From Apteryx mantelli (Eukaryota; Chordata; Aves; Apterygiformes; Apterygidae), in the NCBI RefSeq assembly GCF_036417845.1, contig NC_089978.1, forward strand, positions 127,192,183-127,256,182: a DNA stretch of 64,000 nucleotides. The letters are read 5' to 3'. A program made the translations under genes and the position numbers. This document shows positions 37,253 through 48,791 of this stretch, piece by piece; the stretch's first letter is position 1, and each line of letters starts with the position of its first letter. The notes beneath the pieces were generated by a model. The model was not told the DNA's origin and did no database searches. It was given only the letters and a program-made list of their open reading frames with translations.

Positions 37253-40200
37253 GTTTGTTCGGGGGGGTTGTTCTTAGTATTCTGGTAAGGAGAAACTGGG
37301 CTATGTTTGGTGAAAAAAGTTTGAATTTGTGCTTCCGGATAAAGGTGGCAGCAATGGCTCCATGCATTGTACGCATGTCCAACAGCCAATATTCCTGTGA
37401 AAATCCTCAGAGATAAGTGGTCACTGATAAAAAGTGGTTAACACTAGGTAACATCTGAAATGCCATCATTATTTCCTGGGTGTTTAAAGAGAAATAAAAT
37501 AGTCCCTTTGATAGTGTTCAGCACTGAAAGAACATAAATATTTGCTGGGGCAAAATCTTAAAATGCAGAGAGCGATGATGTTTAAATATTGTCTCCTGGA
37601 GGTAGCGTTGGTTTTGCCTGTGGTGGTGTTCACAGACTTCTGCTTGGAGCCAACTCTCAGCCCTACATCCAGGTTGTTGTTCAAGAGGGGCAGGCCACAT
37701 TTAATGAGGGAATTCTGATGTGTTTGTCAAGCATTACCTGGTCAGCCAGACCAAATTGTTGAAGTCTGCTCAGCGCTCATTTGCTGAGGAGTGAATGTAA
37801 TGGTTCTCCAACAATCATCGAAAGACTCTAAAGCAGCTTTAAACAAGGGGTTAAATGTGCCAATCTAAGTGGTGAGTCCAAGTCCTGATTCTCTATACCT
37901 CTGTTGTGTTTTGGTTTTGTTTTTTAACAATACTTGTTGACAGTCCAGAACCTTTAGAAGAGAATTGCTCTGAGAGTTCTTGAAGCTAAAACACTAATCT
38001 TTTCCTATATCCATGTCCTTTAGTACAATATTCTGCACTTGTTCACTTCTGTGACAGATTAATTATTCAGATGAATGCTCAGATTGTTCAAAACTTCGTG
38101 AAAATTCCTCTAATTGGAATAATGAATGCTACTGTTCTGTTGACTTCATGCTAAAGGAAGATATGCTGGTAAGTGGATGTGAGAATCCAGCTCAAATTGC
38201 TTAGTAACCTCTTGTTACTTATATCACTGTATGATAAAATACATAAGTTCTGCTCTGTGGAGCTCCTGACTGTACTTTTCTTTGTACTTCTTATGAACAC
38301 GAAATACTCAAAATTTTACACATTTGCCTTTACTATTGATTTTGGCACATGTTAAAAAAGGGCTACCAAGAGAATTCTCCAAGGATCCAAGGATATCTCC
38401 AAGACTAGGGGATGGAGGAAATGCTGTTGATTCAGGAGGTGATCTCTTTCCCTCTCTTTGAGTCAGTAGCAAACCCTTGCACTTGGCCTGGTGTTAGTTG
38501 TTACCGCAATGCTAAGCTCTCAAATGAGAAATAAAACTGAAGCTCTGAGCAGTTGTCCTAAGAAAGCCCCCATAGTGCTTTTGACAGGGGTTATGCAGTT
38601 AATCTCTAAGATCCTTCATACATTTCAAGGCTAGTAATGTCATTCTGCAGTTTCAGTTGGAAAAAATATCCTTCATTTCCTGTCCTAAACTGCTGGGTAA
38701 TGTTACTGATGTTCTTAAACCACCTCATGTTCTGCCAAAGAGATCTTATGCTTAGTACTGCATAAATGATCCCTTAAAATTACAGTGTGATTTAAATTAC
38801 AAAGTCACTTTAGGGTTCTTAAATATTAAAGAGGCTGTTAAAATATTCTGTGAGTAATCCTTCAACTACAGTAGTGTTTTAGATGAGAAGATTATTTAAC
38901 TGAATTATGATTTTAGAATAGTTTAATAATCTTCTTTCCAGCTTATATTTGCCTGCCTAGCATTCTCCTTTAAATTATGGGGCTAAACTTTCCAAAGGGT
39001 TCAAGCAACTTAGGATAAACAGCCCTATTTTACAAAAAAAATCTGAAGGAATTAAGAGCTAATGGCTGCTTTTTGAAGTTGTTTGGGCACCTTGCTTCTA
39101 TGGAAAACAGGTGCCTCCATGAAATTATTCATAATCGTTGCAGGATCATGGCCAGTCATTGCCATCTTGAGTAAAATAATAATCACGCATTTTAATTTTA
39201 TTTTTCATTTGGGGATTTGAAGTATGTTTAATTTGTGCCAAAGCACAATGACTTTCAGTGGGGTAAGGAATAGATTTTAGCCAGTGTGTCTGGAATGCAG
39301 TTATCAACAATCCCTTCCCCTCTCTTTTTTTAGTGAGTAATAAGATTTCTCTTGTCTGCTGAAACTTATCTAATTAAAAGGATTTGTCCTTGAATTCTAG
39401 GGTGATGTTTTTATGTACTATGGCCTGCAAAACTTTTATCAGAACCACCGTCGATACGTGATATCGAGAAGTAATGAACAATTGTTGGGTCGAGATGTAA
39501 ATGTAAGTTTTCTTTATATTATGAGATCATCAATATTTTCATCAGGTGGGTCTTTGACTGTATGGAGAGCTAAGTAAGCATAACTATAAATGTGTCAAGA
39601 TGACTCCAGGGAGTAATAAGAAGGTACAGATTTTCAGTGTTTGGTCTCTGCTTTTCTGGTTGCTAGGGCCCATTTGTAATAAGTTAATAAGGGAGGACTA
39701 AATAAAATAATAAATAAAAGATGTCAGTCCAATGTTGCAGGTCTCTAACCTGCACCTTTTAGGGATTGTGATTAAAAAAAAAAAACTCGCTTTCAAATAT
39801 AATTACAGAAAGCTTTTCCTTCTAGTGTTTTTAGTCTTCTTAGATAGCAATTTTATTCTTTTGATATGTGTTTTTATTTGGGTTAGGGAATTAAATTATT
39901 TTGGATCTTTCATTTTGCCATCTGGCTTTGGAAGTGGATGAGGAAAAGGTATGAGGTGAAATAGGTCATCCTGTACCATTCCAAAATATGCAACTTGGGG
40001 ATTTGAAGAGGAGACAGGTGCAGCATGCCTGCGTGAAGAAATTGGAGACTGCAATCATTGCATTAACTCTGGGTTTTCGTTACAAATCTATAATGTGTTT
40101 TCTTTAGCTAAAAAGTAGCTTCTGTTAAAATATGCCATGCACTGTCCTGTCAGTTGATAGAGTTGTCCCATCATAATTTGTTGTTTTTATAAAATGCTTC

Positions 40201-43200
40201 TTGTAGCTCTCAAGACATGTTCCTCACACAACTGCTTCTCCAGGTGTCCAGCCAGCTTGTTCATTTGCATTCAGGTGCAATGGCTTTTGGCTTTTGTGTC
40301 GATCAGATACACAGCTTATCAGAATTATTTGGAAATGTTGTTTGTGTCCTTAAATGTGAAGATTTATAGCTTTTCAGGAATTAGGGTAGTAGAGAGGTGA
40401 TGAATTTGAGATGAGCCTTTTGTTTTCCTTCTGTGCATTCATATGTCAAGATTTCCCCACAGAGAATTTAAATAATGTGGCTAACTGCATCTCCTGTTCT
40501 CCATCACTGAAGCAGTCTGCATCAAAATTTAAAAGAAAGAAAAATAAGATGTTCTAGGGTAAGTTGGGGCTGCAATGGAACACATTAAATTGCAGCTATG
40601 TTGCCAGAGCAGGTCCCAAAATGAGTGCTTGTGGTCTAGAGTTTGCAAGTCTGCAGCAAAATTTGGTGAAGATCTTAAGTTTGCTTACTGTACCTGCTAT
40701 ATGGAAGATATTCCTCAACTACAGACTCATTCGTTTGGATGTACCTCTAGTGTGACCAAAAGGTACTGGAGACTTTTAATTATTCAGTGGCTTTTCAGAA
40801 GAGGAAATGAGAGGAAAACATTAACACCAGTAAATCAAAACAAAACCCCACGGGTTCTGTGCCTAATTGTTCTGTGACCTTGAATGCAGATTCAGAAGAG
40901 CTACTGTGCGCCTTTCACGACTTACCGAAATGGAACACCAATGGCTCCGTGCGGTGCTATTGCCAACAGCATATTCAATGGTAATTCCCTTTCACATCTG
41001 GCTTATTAATTTCCGCTTGAAACTATGCCATTACCCCAAGCCCACGAAGTCCTGGTAATGCAGGATTTCTCTCCTTCTCTCACCTAGGATTTTGTCTGGC
41101 AGTGCTTCTAAAATGGATGTGGGGCTCTGCTCCTTACTGTTGAGCAACTTGTCTCTCATTTTGAAACTGAGGAAGATTTTTCATTTACTAAGGCATTCCT
41201 CAATGTGAATCTACTAGAGGACTGAGGAATTGAGTGCCCTGGTGAAAGAGGGATGATGATGTACACAACAGACTTAGTGTACTTCGATGCTAAAAAATAC
41301 ATTCTTGTAAAGTGATGGAAGAGCCCAGATTCTGCCTCCCCACAGTGGAGTGCTTAGAAGGAGGTGACGTGTTCCTGAAATTGGTTTGAACCTTTGGATC
41401 TATACACAATTTTATTTTGTTTTTGCATGCTGAAAGCCCATATGTAATCTTACTTGAATTGATTTGATCCTGGGTTTGATCCTGTTTATAGTAACCCAGT
41501 GGGCATAATCTGCCTATGAATACATTTAGGTTGAAACCCAGAAAAGGGCTTCTAGCTGTGGATGCAGGACAGTTTCAGAATGCATTTCTTTCAGAGCAAA
41601 GAGGTCAAAAAATTTTTTTAGAGATTTTGCTCCTCCACTCCACCATTTTTCTTCCTCCACTTTTCATATGTGCCACACAGCAGTTTTTGGCCATGCAGCA
41701 GCTGTTTTTCAAGCAGCTGTTCCACCCGCACCAGAGGGGTTGTGAGAGACAGCAGTGCACAGTAACTTCTAGATCCATTTGATTTTCATCTGTCTCTTCT
41801 GTCCTCACCTGCTCCACTGGAAGCTCAATTACTGGACTGGGCTGTAGGGCTCAAACCTAGGCCAGCTGAGGTACTGGCACACAGTCCACAATGTCCTGGA
41901 GCCATGGCTATAGGAACAGTATTCTCCTGCAGAGAACTAGGGATAGTAAAATTTTAAAATGCAGAAGGTAAATCCTCCAGTGCCTGCCTTTGTGTCAGTC
42001 CTTAAGGCACAGCATGAGGAAATGTTCCGGTTGGTGGTGATGTGGGTGAAGAGTGATGAATTCCTCTTCCAGTTACTCATTACTGTCCCTCTCTTCTGCG
42101 AGGTGGTGCTTCCCATTCCCTTATGACTGTTCAACTGTTTGTCTATTTGCTCTCTAATCTGTAAAGTGAGGGAGCCCGCCAAGTTCCTGCTACGGAGATT
42201 TTTAATGTGAGGTAGCGGGTAAGCGAGCAGTCAGACAAGCAGTTAAACAGGCAAAGCTCCGGAATTGGTGACTCTAAGTAATAAGCCAGTAACAAACAGC
42301 AGCGGACGTAGTGGGGCAGGGAATAATCATTCACCCAGAAGAGTGTCTGACTGTACGTTTTTGGAACTGTTTGGTAGTGTTCATGCCATTGAGTTGTGTT
42401 CTCGATGTTTCCTAAAATGCAGCCCATCTCCATTTGTATCTTCTAATGCCCCTGGCAGTCATCTCATTGGCTGCCTAGATATTTACATAGATGCTAACAA
42501 GACCTAAAATGTTTTTTCTATGTGTTAAACTAATTAATCTGAGTAAGAAAATATCATAGGAAAAACAAATACCTTTGCCCAGCGAAACAGGATGACAGGG
42601 GTCAGCACAATTTTAACTAAGTGGCTTTTGATTAAAATAATATTTGTGGCCAAGCTGGTAGACAAGGTCTAGTTAGCATAAAACTAAAGCAAAATTTTCT
42701 CCCAAGGGTCATGGATTCCCTTGACTGTGCTTTCACCTCTCCCCTACTGCCTCAAAACACGGGTTGTACAGCAAAACGACCAGTTCAGGATAACTGTCAA
42801 ACAAAATCTAGGGAAAGTTAAGTAGCAGAGTAACTCCTGTAACTAGCATTCCCCCTTTAACTCCAAAAGTAAATTGCAAAGAGGTTAGTCACAGAGGAGC
42901 TGAGGGACAAAAGATATTTGCACATATTTCTGCACAAGGATTCAATAGAATATATTGGTAGGAATATGTTCAGTCTTGAAAAATGTAAAAGTTCTAAGGC
43001 TCAGGAAGGATAATTCTTCTTCCTGTGGAGTATACAAGATTTCTTTTCTGTTCACTTGAAAGGTACTTCAGTGTGTCAGTTTTCATTAGTCATGCTGGCC
43101 ACTAGAATGATTGTAAACACCTGTCTTTTACTCATACATATTGCCTCTTATATTCCCTGCAGATACTATTGATCTTTTTTACAATCTTAACTCATCTGTT

Positions 43201-45850
43201 ATCCAAGTTCCACTGCTGAAGACCGGAAACAGTTGGTGGACAGATAAAAATGTGAAATTTCGCAATCCAAAATCACACAATCTTTCTTCTGCATTTGCAG
43301 GTAAGTATGGTTCTACTGGCGTTCCTTATTTTTCTATGGCTTCTCCTCCCCAACCCCAATGTATGGAGGTCTCCCATGCTGAGATGGAAACCACTCCCCG
43401 GAGAAATACCTGGTAGAAGAAGCTGCCCTTGATGGTGACTGACAGCAGAAGCCAGATTTAGCAAAATTCTCTCTTTCTCTTTCCGCTGACCGTAGAAGCT
43501 GAGAGAGAGGGGTTTCAGAAGGCCGAAGCTAGCCTTTGTCAACACCCTTCTGTATTATTTCTTATAACAGTATAGTCTGTCCAGAGAAGGTAAGGATGTA
43601 ATCTGTCTTTAGTTTTTCTATCGAAAACATCTGTGAAGGAGAATTGCATATCACTTCTTTCCTTCTTCTTGCCTTTGCAGGTTCTTAGGCAGTTGTGAGC
43701 CAAGCAAGACTGCCATCTTCAGCAGTTCTCTCAAACAGTCATTTGCTAGGGCTGTTTTTGTGTTAGGGTTCATCCGTATTGAAGTGCAGCTAAAAACTCT
43801 CTATTCTGGATTAGGGCATTGCTATGCTAGATGCCATATGAAAGAAACTTCTTTCTGCCTCAAAGAGTTAATCATCTAAGTAGTTCATATAGCATATTCT
43901 AAATATCATAGAATGCGCTTTTTGACTGCAAAAAGGTAATATGCAGAATTTATTTAACCATCTTTGGGTGCCTTTCTAATTGTACAGGAGTGAATTAATG
44001 TGTAGAAACTGAAGCTAAACTCCTCCCTGTAGAGAGTATGTTCCTTGCTGAAGAGCTAGAATGAACAGTACTTTTATTTGTGCAAGTTGCTTTGTTTTTC
44101 ATGGGCTGGAGGTTTCTAATGTGTACTGACCCATCAGGTATTGCTAAACTATTGTTTATTGCTAAACATATTTGTTCATTCATGTCGGAGGTGAATGGAG
44201 ATTTTTAGATGTGAAATGTTCTCTAGCATATGCAATTTTTCAATACTGGACAGCATCTTGTGTCACTTTCATATTCTGTGTTGGATATCAGTAGGTGCCG
44301 AAGAAGTAAGCAATCAATCACCCTTTTTACTGACAGTCCGTCTTTTCTGCTTTCTTTCTTCCTCGCCAGGGACAGCAAGACCTCCTTACTGGCAGAAACC
44401 AGTATATTTGTTGGATGAGGAAGATGAAAGGAACAACGGTTATATAAATGATGACTTCATTGTGTGGATGCGAGTGTCAGCCTTTTCTACATTCAGAAAT
44501 CTTTACCGCCGTGTCAGCCACACAAAGCAGTTTGCTGATGGCCTCCCAGCAGGAAATTACACTTTTCATATTTCCTATAGTATCCTTTCATATTGTCCAA
44601 GATACTCCTTAACTATTAGACGGTTGCACATTAGGTGGAAGTGGGTGTGTATAATAAAATGGCAAAAAATCCCAAACCAAGCAAAATATCCCAAACTAAA
44701 TCATCATGAAAAAAACTAGTTTTGAGGGTGACAAGCCAGTACAGGTGGATTTTCTTTAGCCTGTGCAGATGTTAAGACATGTTACTCAAAATGGCAGCAC
44801 ATGGCTTTGGATTTGTCTTCTGAGATGGTTACCTTTGGCCAGAGGCAGAACATGGCAGTAGCAGGTTTTACACAAAAGGTGGGAAATTGAAGAGATGGCT
44901 GAAGATGTTGTTTTAGCTGAAATATTTAATACTGGCCTAATCACAAGGGTGTCTGCACCCTTACTGTGGAGCAAGAGGTGCAGAGGAGCGTCTGCCACTG
45001 AGCTGTGTGGCTCCGCGTCAGCAGAGCCCTCTGGCAGCTTTGAGCTGTGTTCTGACAGGAATTGTTCTCCTGATGAAACTGCACTCTCATGCTGAACAGC
45101 AAGAACATCGCTGACTAAAGCAGTTGCTTGGTCAACAAGAGTTATGCCGAGATGACTACAAGTTTATCCTTGCTCTCAGCCAATGTAGCTATGGTGTTAA
45201 TATGCTGTAGCATCACTGTATTCTGAAAGTTTGCACATGGAGAGATAACAGGTAAAAACATTCTGGATAGACAGGATATGAGAGAAGGATGAACATTTTT
45301 TATAAAGTTCTCCAAAGGCTCATTTTCCAATGAGTTTTGTTTACTGCTTGAAAATATTATGAAACATGTCAAATTAGTGCAGTAACAGTTGCATATTCTA
45401 TGAATCTGAAAGAACCCCAGCATTTCCAGAACCACAATGAGATTATATGTAAAGTATCTGCATTTTTTTCCACCAGTTGCTGCTGGGTTTTTTGGACTAA
45501 GAATAGTAGAGAGGTCGCAGATCAGTTAAAGGACTTTTACAGCAAATGCAGATCTCTTGCTCCTTTAGGCCTTGGAAAGGATTTTGAGCACTTATCACTA
45601 CATCCTTTCCTGCTGGAAATAATGTAAGCCTTGTTAATGAAACTTTAACATCCTTCTATCAGATTTCCCTGTTAGCAGATTTAAGGGGAAGAAACATGTG
45701 ATTCTTTCAACTGTGGTATGGAGCGGAGGAAGTAACCCATTCCTGGGAATTGCCTACATGGTTTGTGGCATGGCAGCAACCCTGACGGGTTTTGTTATAA
45801 CTGTCATCCACTTAAAGCTCAGAAAAAAGAAAACATACTTCCAGAAATAA
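37049..45850 (+). CDS. TMEM30C: TMEM30C / CDC50C, P4-ATPase beta subunit, seven exons, complete
   Basis: Seven exons join without frameshift or early stop into 347 residues (TMEM30A has 361). Order: short cytosolic N-terminus with the CDC50 signature [14 protein letters not shown] (17-30); membrane segment about 35-59; a large extracytosolic loop; membrane segment about 314-336 starting in NPFLGIAY; short basic cytosolic tail. The loop keeps six cysteines in the family pattern (75, 78, 92, 94, 145, 160), APCGAIAN (158-165), [12 protein letters not shown] and DFIVWMR. N-glycosylation sequons occur at 84, 153, 179 and 278. CDC50 proteins pair with P4-ATPase flippases, allow their exit from the ER and support phospholipid translocation; this one's partner is unknown. 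The TMEM30C name rests on position beside CMSS1 and divergence from TMEM30A; multiple introns argue against the intron-poor TMEM30B. Confidence 0.93.
38058..38168 (+). CDS. TMEM30C: TMEM30C exon 2 (first cysteine cluster)
   Basis: The acceptor is ttcttctgtgacag type and the donor gtaagt; phase 0 at both ends, 37 codons. A second AG 15 bases downstream would lose INYSD and is less likely given TMEM30A. The exon carries Cys 75, 78, 92 and 94, corresponding to the two nested disulfides of CDC50 proteins, and the sequon at Asn84. Confidence 0.92.
39401..39502 (+). CDS. TMEM30C: TMEM30C exon 3
   Basis: The acceptor is ttgaattctag and the donor gtaagt. Thirty-four codons begin [20 protein letters not shown], matching the TMEM30A segment [20 protein letters not shown] almost exactly. 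Phase 0 at both ends. Confidence 0.95.
40890..40980 (+). CDS. TMEM30C: TMEM30C exon 4 (APCGAIAN)
   Basis: The acceptor is cttgaatgcag and the donor gtaatt. The exon encodes the third cysteine pair (145 and 160), the sequon NGT at 153 and the hallmark APCGAIANS. It leaves one base of an Asp codon. Confidence 0.94.
43163..43300 (+). CDS. TMEM30C: TMEM30C exon 5 ([12 protein letters not shown])
   Basis: The acceptor is tattccctgcag and the donor gtaagt. The exon encodes [12 protein letters not shown] and the invariant [12 protein letters not shown] block. The segment between them is shorter and more divergent than in TMEM30A, as expected for a variable loop. It leaves one base of a Gly codon. 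Confidence 0.95.
44370..44579 (+). CDS. TMEM30C: TMEM30C exon 6 (DFIVWMR)
   Basis: The acceptor is tcttcctcgccag. The exon encodes [32 protein letters not shown] and ends [10 protein letters not shown], with a sequon at Asn278. It leaves one base of an Asn codon at a donor reading GTATCCTTT, the U12-type 5' splice site consensus. Confidence 0.94.
44580..44588 (+). other. TMEM30C: U12-type 5' splice site
   Basis: The nine bases GTATCCTTT directly after exon 6 match the minor-spliceosome donor consensus RTATCCTTT at every position and match the U2 consensus poorly. Confidence 0.8.
45641..45662 (+). other. TMEM30C: U12-type branch point and 3' splice site
   Basis: AACTTTAAC at 45641-45649 resembles the U12 branch consensus TTCCTTRAY (six of nine bases, including the TTAAC core). 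Its branch adenine at 45648 lies 14 bases from the terminal G of the acceptor AG, within the short spacing typical of U12 introns. The acceptor has only a short pyrimidine tract. Confidence 0.65.
45663..45850 (+). CDS. TMEM30C: TMEM30C terminal exon (TM2 and stop)
   Basis: The acceptor is ccttctatcag. The exon encodes [31 protein letters not shown], a second hydrophobic membrane segment and a basic tail ending KTYFQK before TAA. The tail has no dilysine ER-retrieval motif at the canonical positions. Confidence 0.95.
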
Positions 45851-46805
45851 GAAGATTCCCTGGCTTTCTGAACAAAAGCAAAGGTGTGCTGTGAACAAAG
45901 AACAGGCAGCACAGACCCTCCTTTCTTTCCCCTGTGTTCTAGATCTGTTTCGCTAATGGGTGTGATGAATATAAGTGAATTGAGGGGCAGTGCTTTTCCG
46001 TCATCCCAAGCCAATAATTGTCTGGAGCTATGTTCTTATTAACATAAGTGTGCTCCTAAATGTATGTTTCCTAGGAAACTTGTAGTGAGATGAGCTTCAA
46101 ACAACAGATAGCTTAGTGATTTGGAATTGCCAGGGCAAAGAAATTATATGGTACTAAGATTTGGCTAGAAGTCAGGGTCCCTTATTCATTTCTTATTTAG
46201 CCCTTAATTCAGACAAATTCTGTTGACTTAAATGGGAGTTTTGGACTGGTAAAAAGTGAAGTCTTGATCCAAAAAAAAGGCTTGAGCAGGTAGAATTTAC
46301 TGCTGAAGTCTGTTTATGTGCATGGGTTGAATGGTTTGGCTCAGGTTTTATATAAAGATCAGCTATTCTGACAAAGCAACTATTTTATTTGCATGTTGGT
46401 GAGGCATATTCATCATGATTTGATACTTGATTTATGATTGAATACAGGGTATTTTTTAGACATTTGGAGTGTGTTTAAACCCTCTTTGTTGATTTTATCT
46501 AGGTCTTGAGACTTACTTGCAGAGTTAGAGGGCATCAGAACACTGATTTACACTTCCGTAATTACATTTTAATAGAAAGCCTAAATTTTAGATCACTAAC
46601 TGTTTCAGTGGTATACATTTTAGTAGAAATATCTATGTAACTCTAAGGCCACAATCCCTCTCCTTTCTACCCCACCTATCCATGCAAAATTTCATGCGAA
46701 CTCTTACGTGACATAAAGCATCTGTTCTCATTTTAAGCCCCACTTGACTCATTGTCAGTAGAAAACATAAAGCATCAGAAAATCCATCAAATTCATTTTT
46801 TAAAA

Positions 46806-46811
46806 AATAAA
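46806..46811 (+). terminator. TMEM30C: Candidate TMEM30C poly(A) signal (proximal)
   Basis: AATAAA in an A-rich context about 955 bases after the stop codon. The downstream sequence is less T/G-rich than at the distal site. Confidence 0.35.
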
Positions 46812-47000
46812 CACTGCAGCTGGTGAATAGACCGTTATCACTTTCATGTTTATTATATTCTTAAATCCAAAATTTTAAACATTTAGAAGCTATTTCCAGT
46901 CTCTCACAAAATATAGGAATAGTGCTGAAGGATCTAGGTCAAGTATACCATGGTACGTGTGATTTTTAATATAATTTTTCTATTGCAAAAGTGCAAATGA

Positions 47001-47006
47001 AATAAA
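47001..47006 (+). terminator. TMEM30C: Candidate TMEM30C poly(A) signal (distal)
   Basis: A canonical AATAAA followed within 40 bases by T/G-rich sequence (tttctttgattagtattttg). An alternative AATAAA lies 195 bases upstream at 46806. Transcript evidence would be needed to choose. Confidence 0.5.
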
Positions 47007-47770
47007 ACAGTTTAAATGAATTTCTTTGATTAGTATTTTGCATGCCTTAAAACACCCCAAAATACTAAAACAAAAAAGAAACCACCGATGGTAATTAAGT
47101 TGCCTAATACCCTCCAAAATAAGCATCAGCCCCTTAGAGCAAGGGAAGGGAATGAAGCCTAGGGAGATTGAGTGACACTGTCAGGACCATCCAAGTCTGC
47201 TTTTAGAAGTCTCTCAGGCACTTAGGAGTTTATGACCTTTGGCAGATGGCCTCTGGTGAATTTGCTTGCAGCAATATAAGATACTATTTCCTTTAATGTC
47301 TGCTTCATAGTTATGCCACAAAAAGCAAAAGGAGTGCCGTGAACAGCAGAAGGGGTGCTGCTCCAGTTCGCAGCCTGGCCTGTTAGTACAAACTCACTCT
47401 GTCAGTGGTTTATGCTGATCTACTGGGCTAAGGCATATGTCACATTCTGCTTCTCCTGGTTGGGGCCAGTCATCTCCATCAGAAAGCTGGAGATTTGGGG
47501 TTCCGGTATTTCAAACCATTGCATCTGAATTTTTCAGGGGCTGTGTGAGAATCCTGCCCCTCGCTGGATTTGACAAGACAGGGCAGGAAGCAGTACACTT
47601 AGCGATGCTTAAGCTTATTAGTTTAAATCACTTTTGACAATGAGACATGCTCCTAAACCTTTTAAGTGCTTTTGAAAATTTAATCCCATGCAGACCTCTG
47701 GAGAGCCCTGATGGGAGTTGCTGCCAAAGCTGAACTCAGGATTTCTGGCTCCAAAAAGAGAACAGGATGA

Positions 47771-47772
47771 CC

Positions 47773-47803
<31 letters not shown>

Positions 47804-47810
47804 TTTTTTT
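47771..47810. repeat. T-rich polypyrimidine tract
   Basis: Forty consecutive C/T bases, mostly T with spaced single C. Confidence 0.88.
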
Positions 47811-48765
47811 AATCCTCTGAGAAACTGACTTTCAGGAACTGATATATCACCTGGGTGTTTAAGTCACAGTACGTTTGTCATTGATTTAATTTCTTCATGA
47901 AGTATCTGGTAAAAAAGTTAGGTAAAAGGAGACTAACTAATGAGGTATGTGTTTCAGTGAGTCAGTGTCTACCAGAAAAAACGTATTTAGAAAACACACT
48001 CAGCCTCACAAGCAATTCTTAAAATATATCCATTGTCTCCCAGAGGTTTGTGCAAGAACCCTGACTTTTCTCTTGAATTTTATGAAGTCTTCAAACCTAA
48101 TAAGGGGGAAAACATATCTTTGAACAAATCTTCCTCTTGTTATTATTCCAGAAGTTGTCCAAGTCTTGGCTTATAAAACCAAAAACCCATTTTCATCTTA
48201 CCACAGCTTTAATCACATCTTCCATCCTGCTTGCACCCTCTGAATAGTCTCCATGGAAGCTGCTACCAGAACTCGGGAGGTTACTGTTAACTCTGAACAG
48301 CTCAGCTGCAGCTTTCTTGTCATTTTGGATTATGCTGCCTAGTCCAGAACAATGGGAACACCAGTTTTGATAAAATATTTGCAGTTGATGTGTTTGGAAA
48401 GAATATGCTCAAAAGCATGAAAAATAAAGTTTTAACAACCTCCTTACACTGTGTTTTGTGCCAGTGCTACAGTTAGCCTGTTGGTCTGACCCTTATCCCA
48501 CAACTCGCATGAAGGTGCCCTCTTTAGGATAGTTTTATAGATGTATTTCTCAGCACCCACTTTGGGGGTTAGTCCACTACCTATATAAAAAAGTTTAGGG
48601 GAATTGTTTTGTGCTCCTTCTGCTTGTTTCCCTCTTGTGCAGGGGCTGCAACAGAAGCGAGGAGCCTGGCTGATGTGCTGGCCTAACAGAAAGACAGTAA
48701 AAGCCACTGTTAATTCATTCTCACTGTGGCGTGTCTCAGGGAATTATCCCCTTGCATTATAAGGG

Positions 48766-48791
48766 ATATATGTATGTATGTATGTATGTAT
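48766..48791. repeat. (TATG)n short tandem repeat
   Basis: About six TATG units downstream of TMEM30C. Confidence 0.88.

Larger units (their letters stand above)
37253..45662 (+). other. TMEM30C: TMEM30C introns
   Basis: Six introns lie at 37253-38057, 38169-39400, 39503-40889, 40981-43162, 43301-44369 and 44580-45662. The first five have ordinary U2-type ends. The open frame running 44195-44719 is only coding in its 44370-44579 part. I saw no nested gene or mobile element in these introns. Confidence 0.85.
45851..47030 (+). other. TMEM30C: Probable TMEM30C 3' untranslated region
   Basis: After the stop codon the sequence is AT-rich and non-coding. AATAAA hexamers occur at 46806-46811 and 47001-47006; either could define the mRNA end. 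Confidence 0.6.

Noticed and set aside
38058-38072. Alternative acceptor at attattcag for TMEM30C exon 2
   Set aside because: It preserves phase but would drop five residues (INYSD) that align with TMEM30A; the upstream acceptor is better supported.
44195-44719. A 174-codon open frame read as a single-exon gene
   Set aside because: Only 44370-44579 matches CDC50 proteins; the flanks are intron read-through beyond good splice signals.
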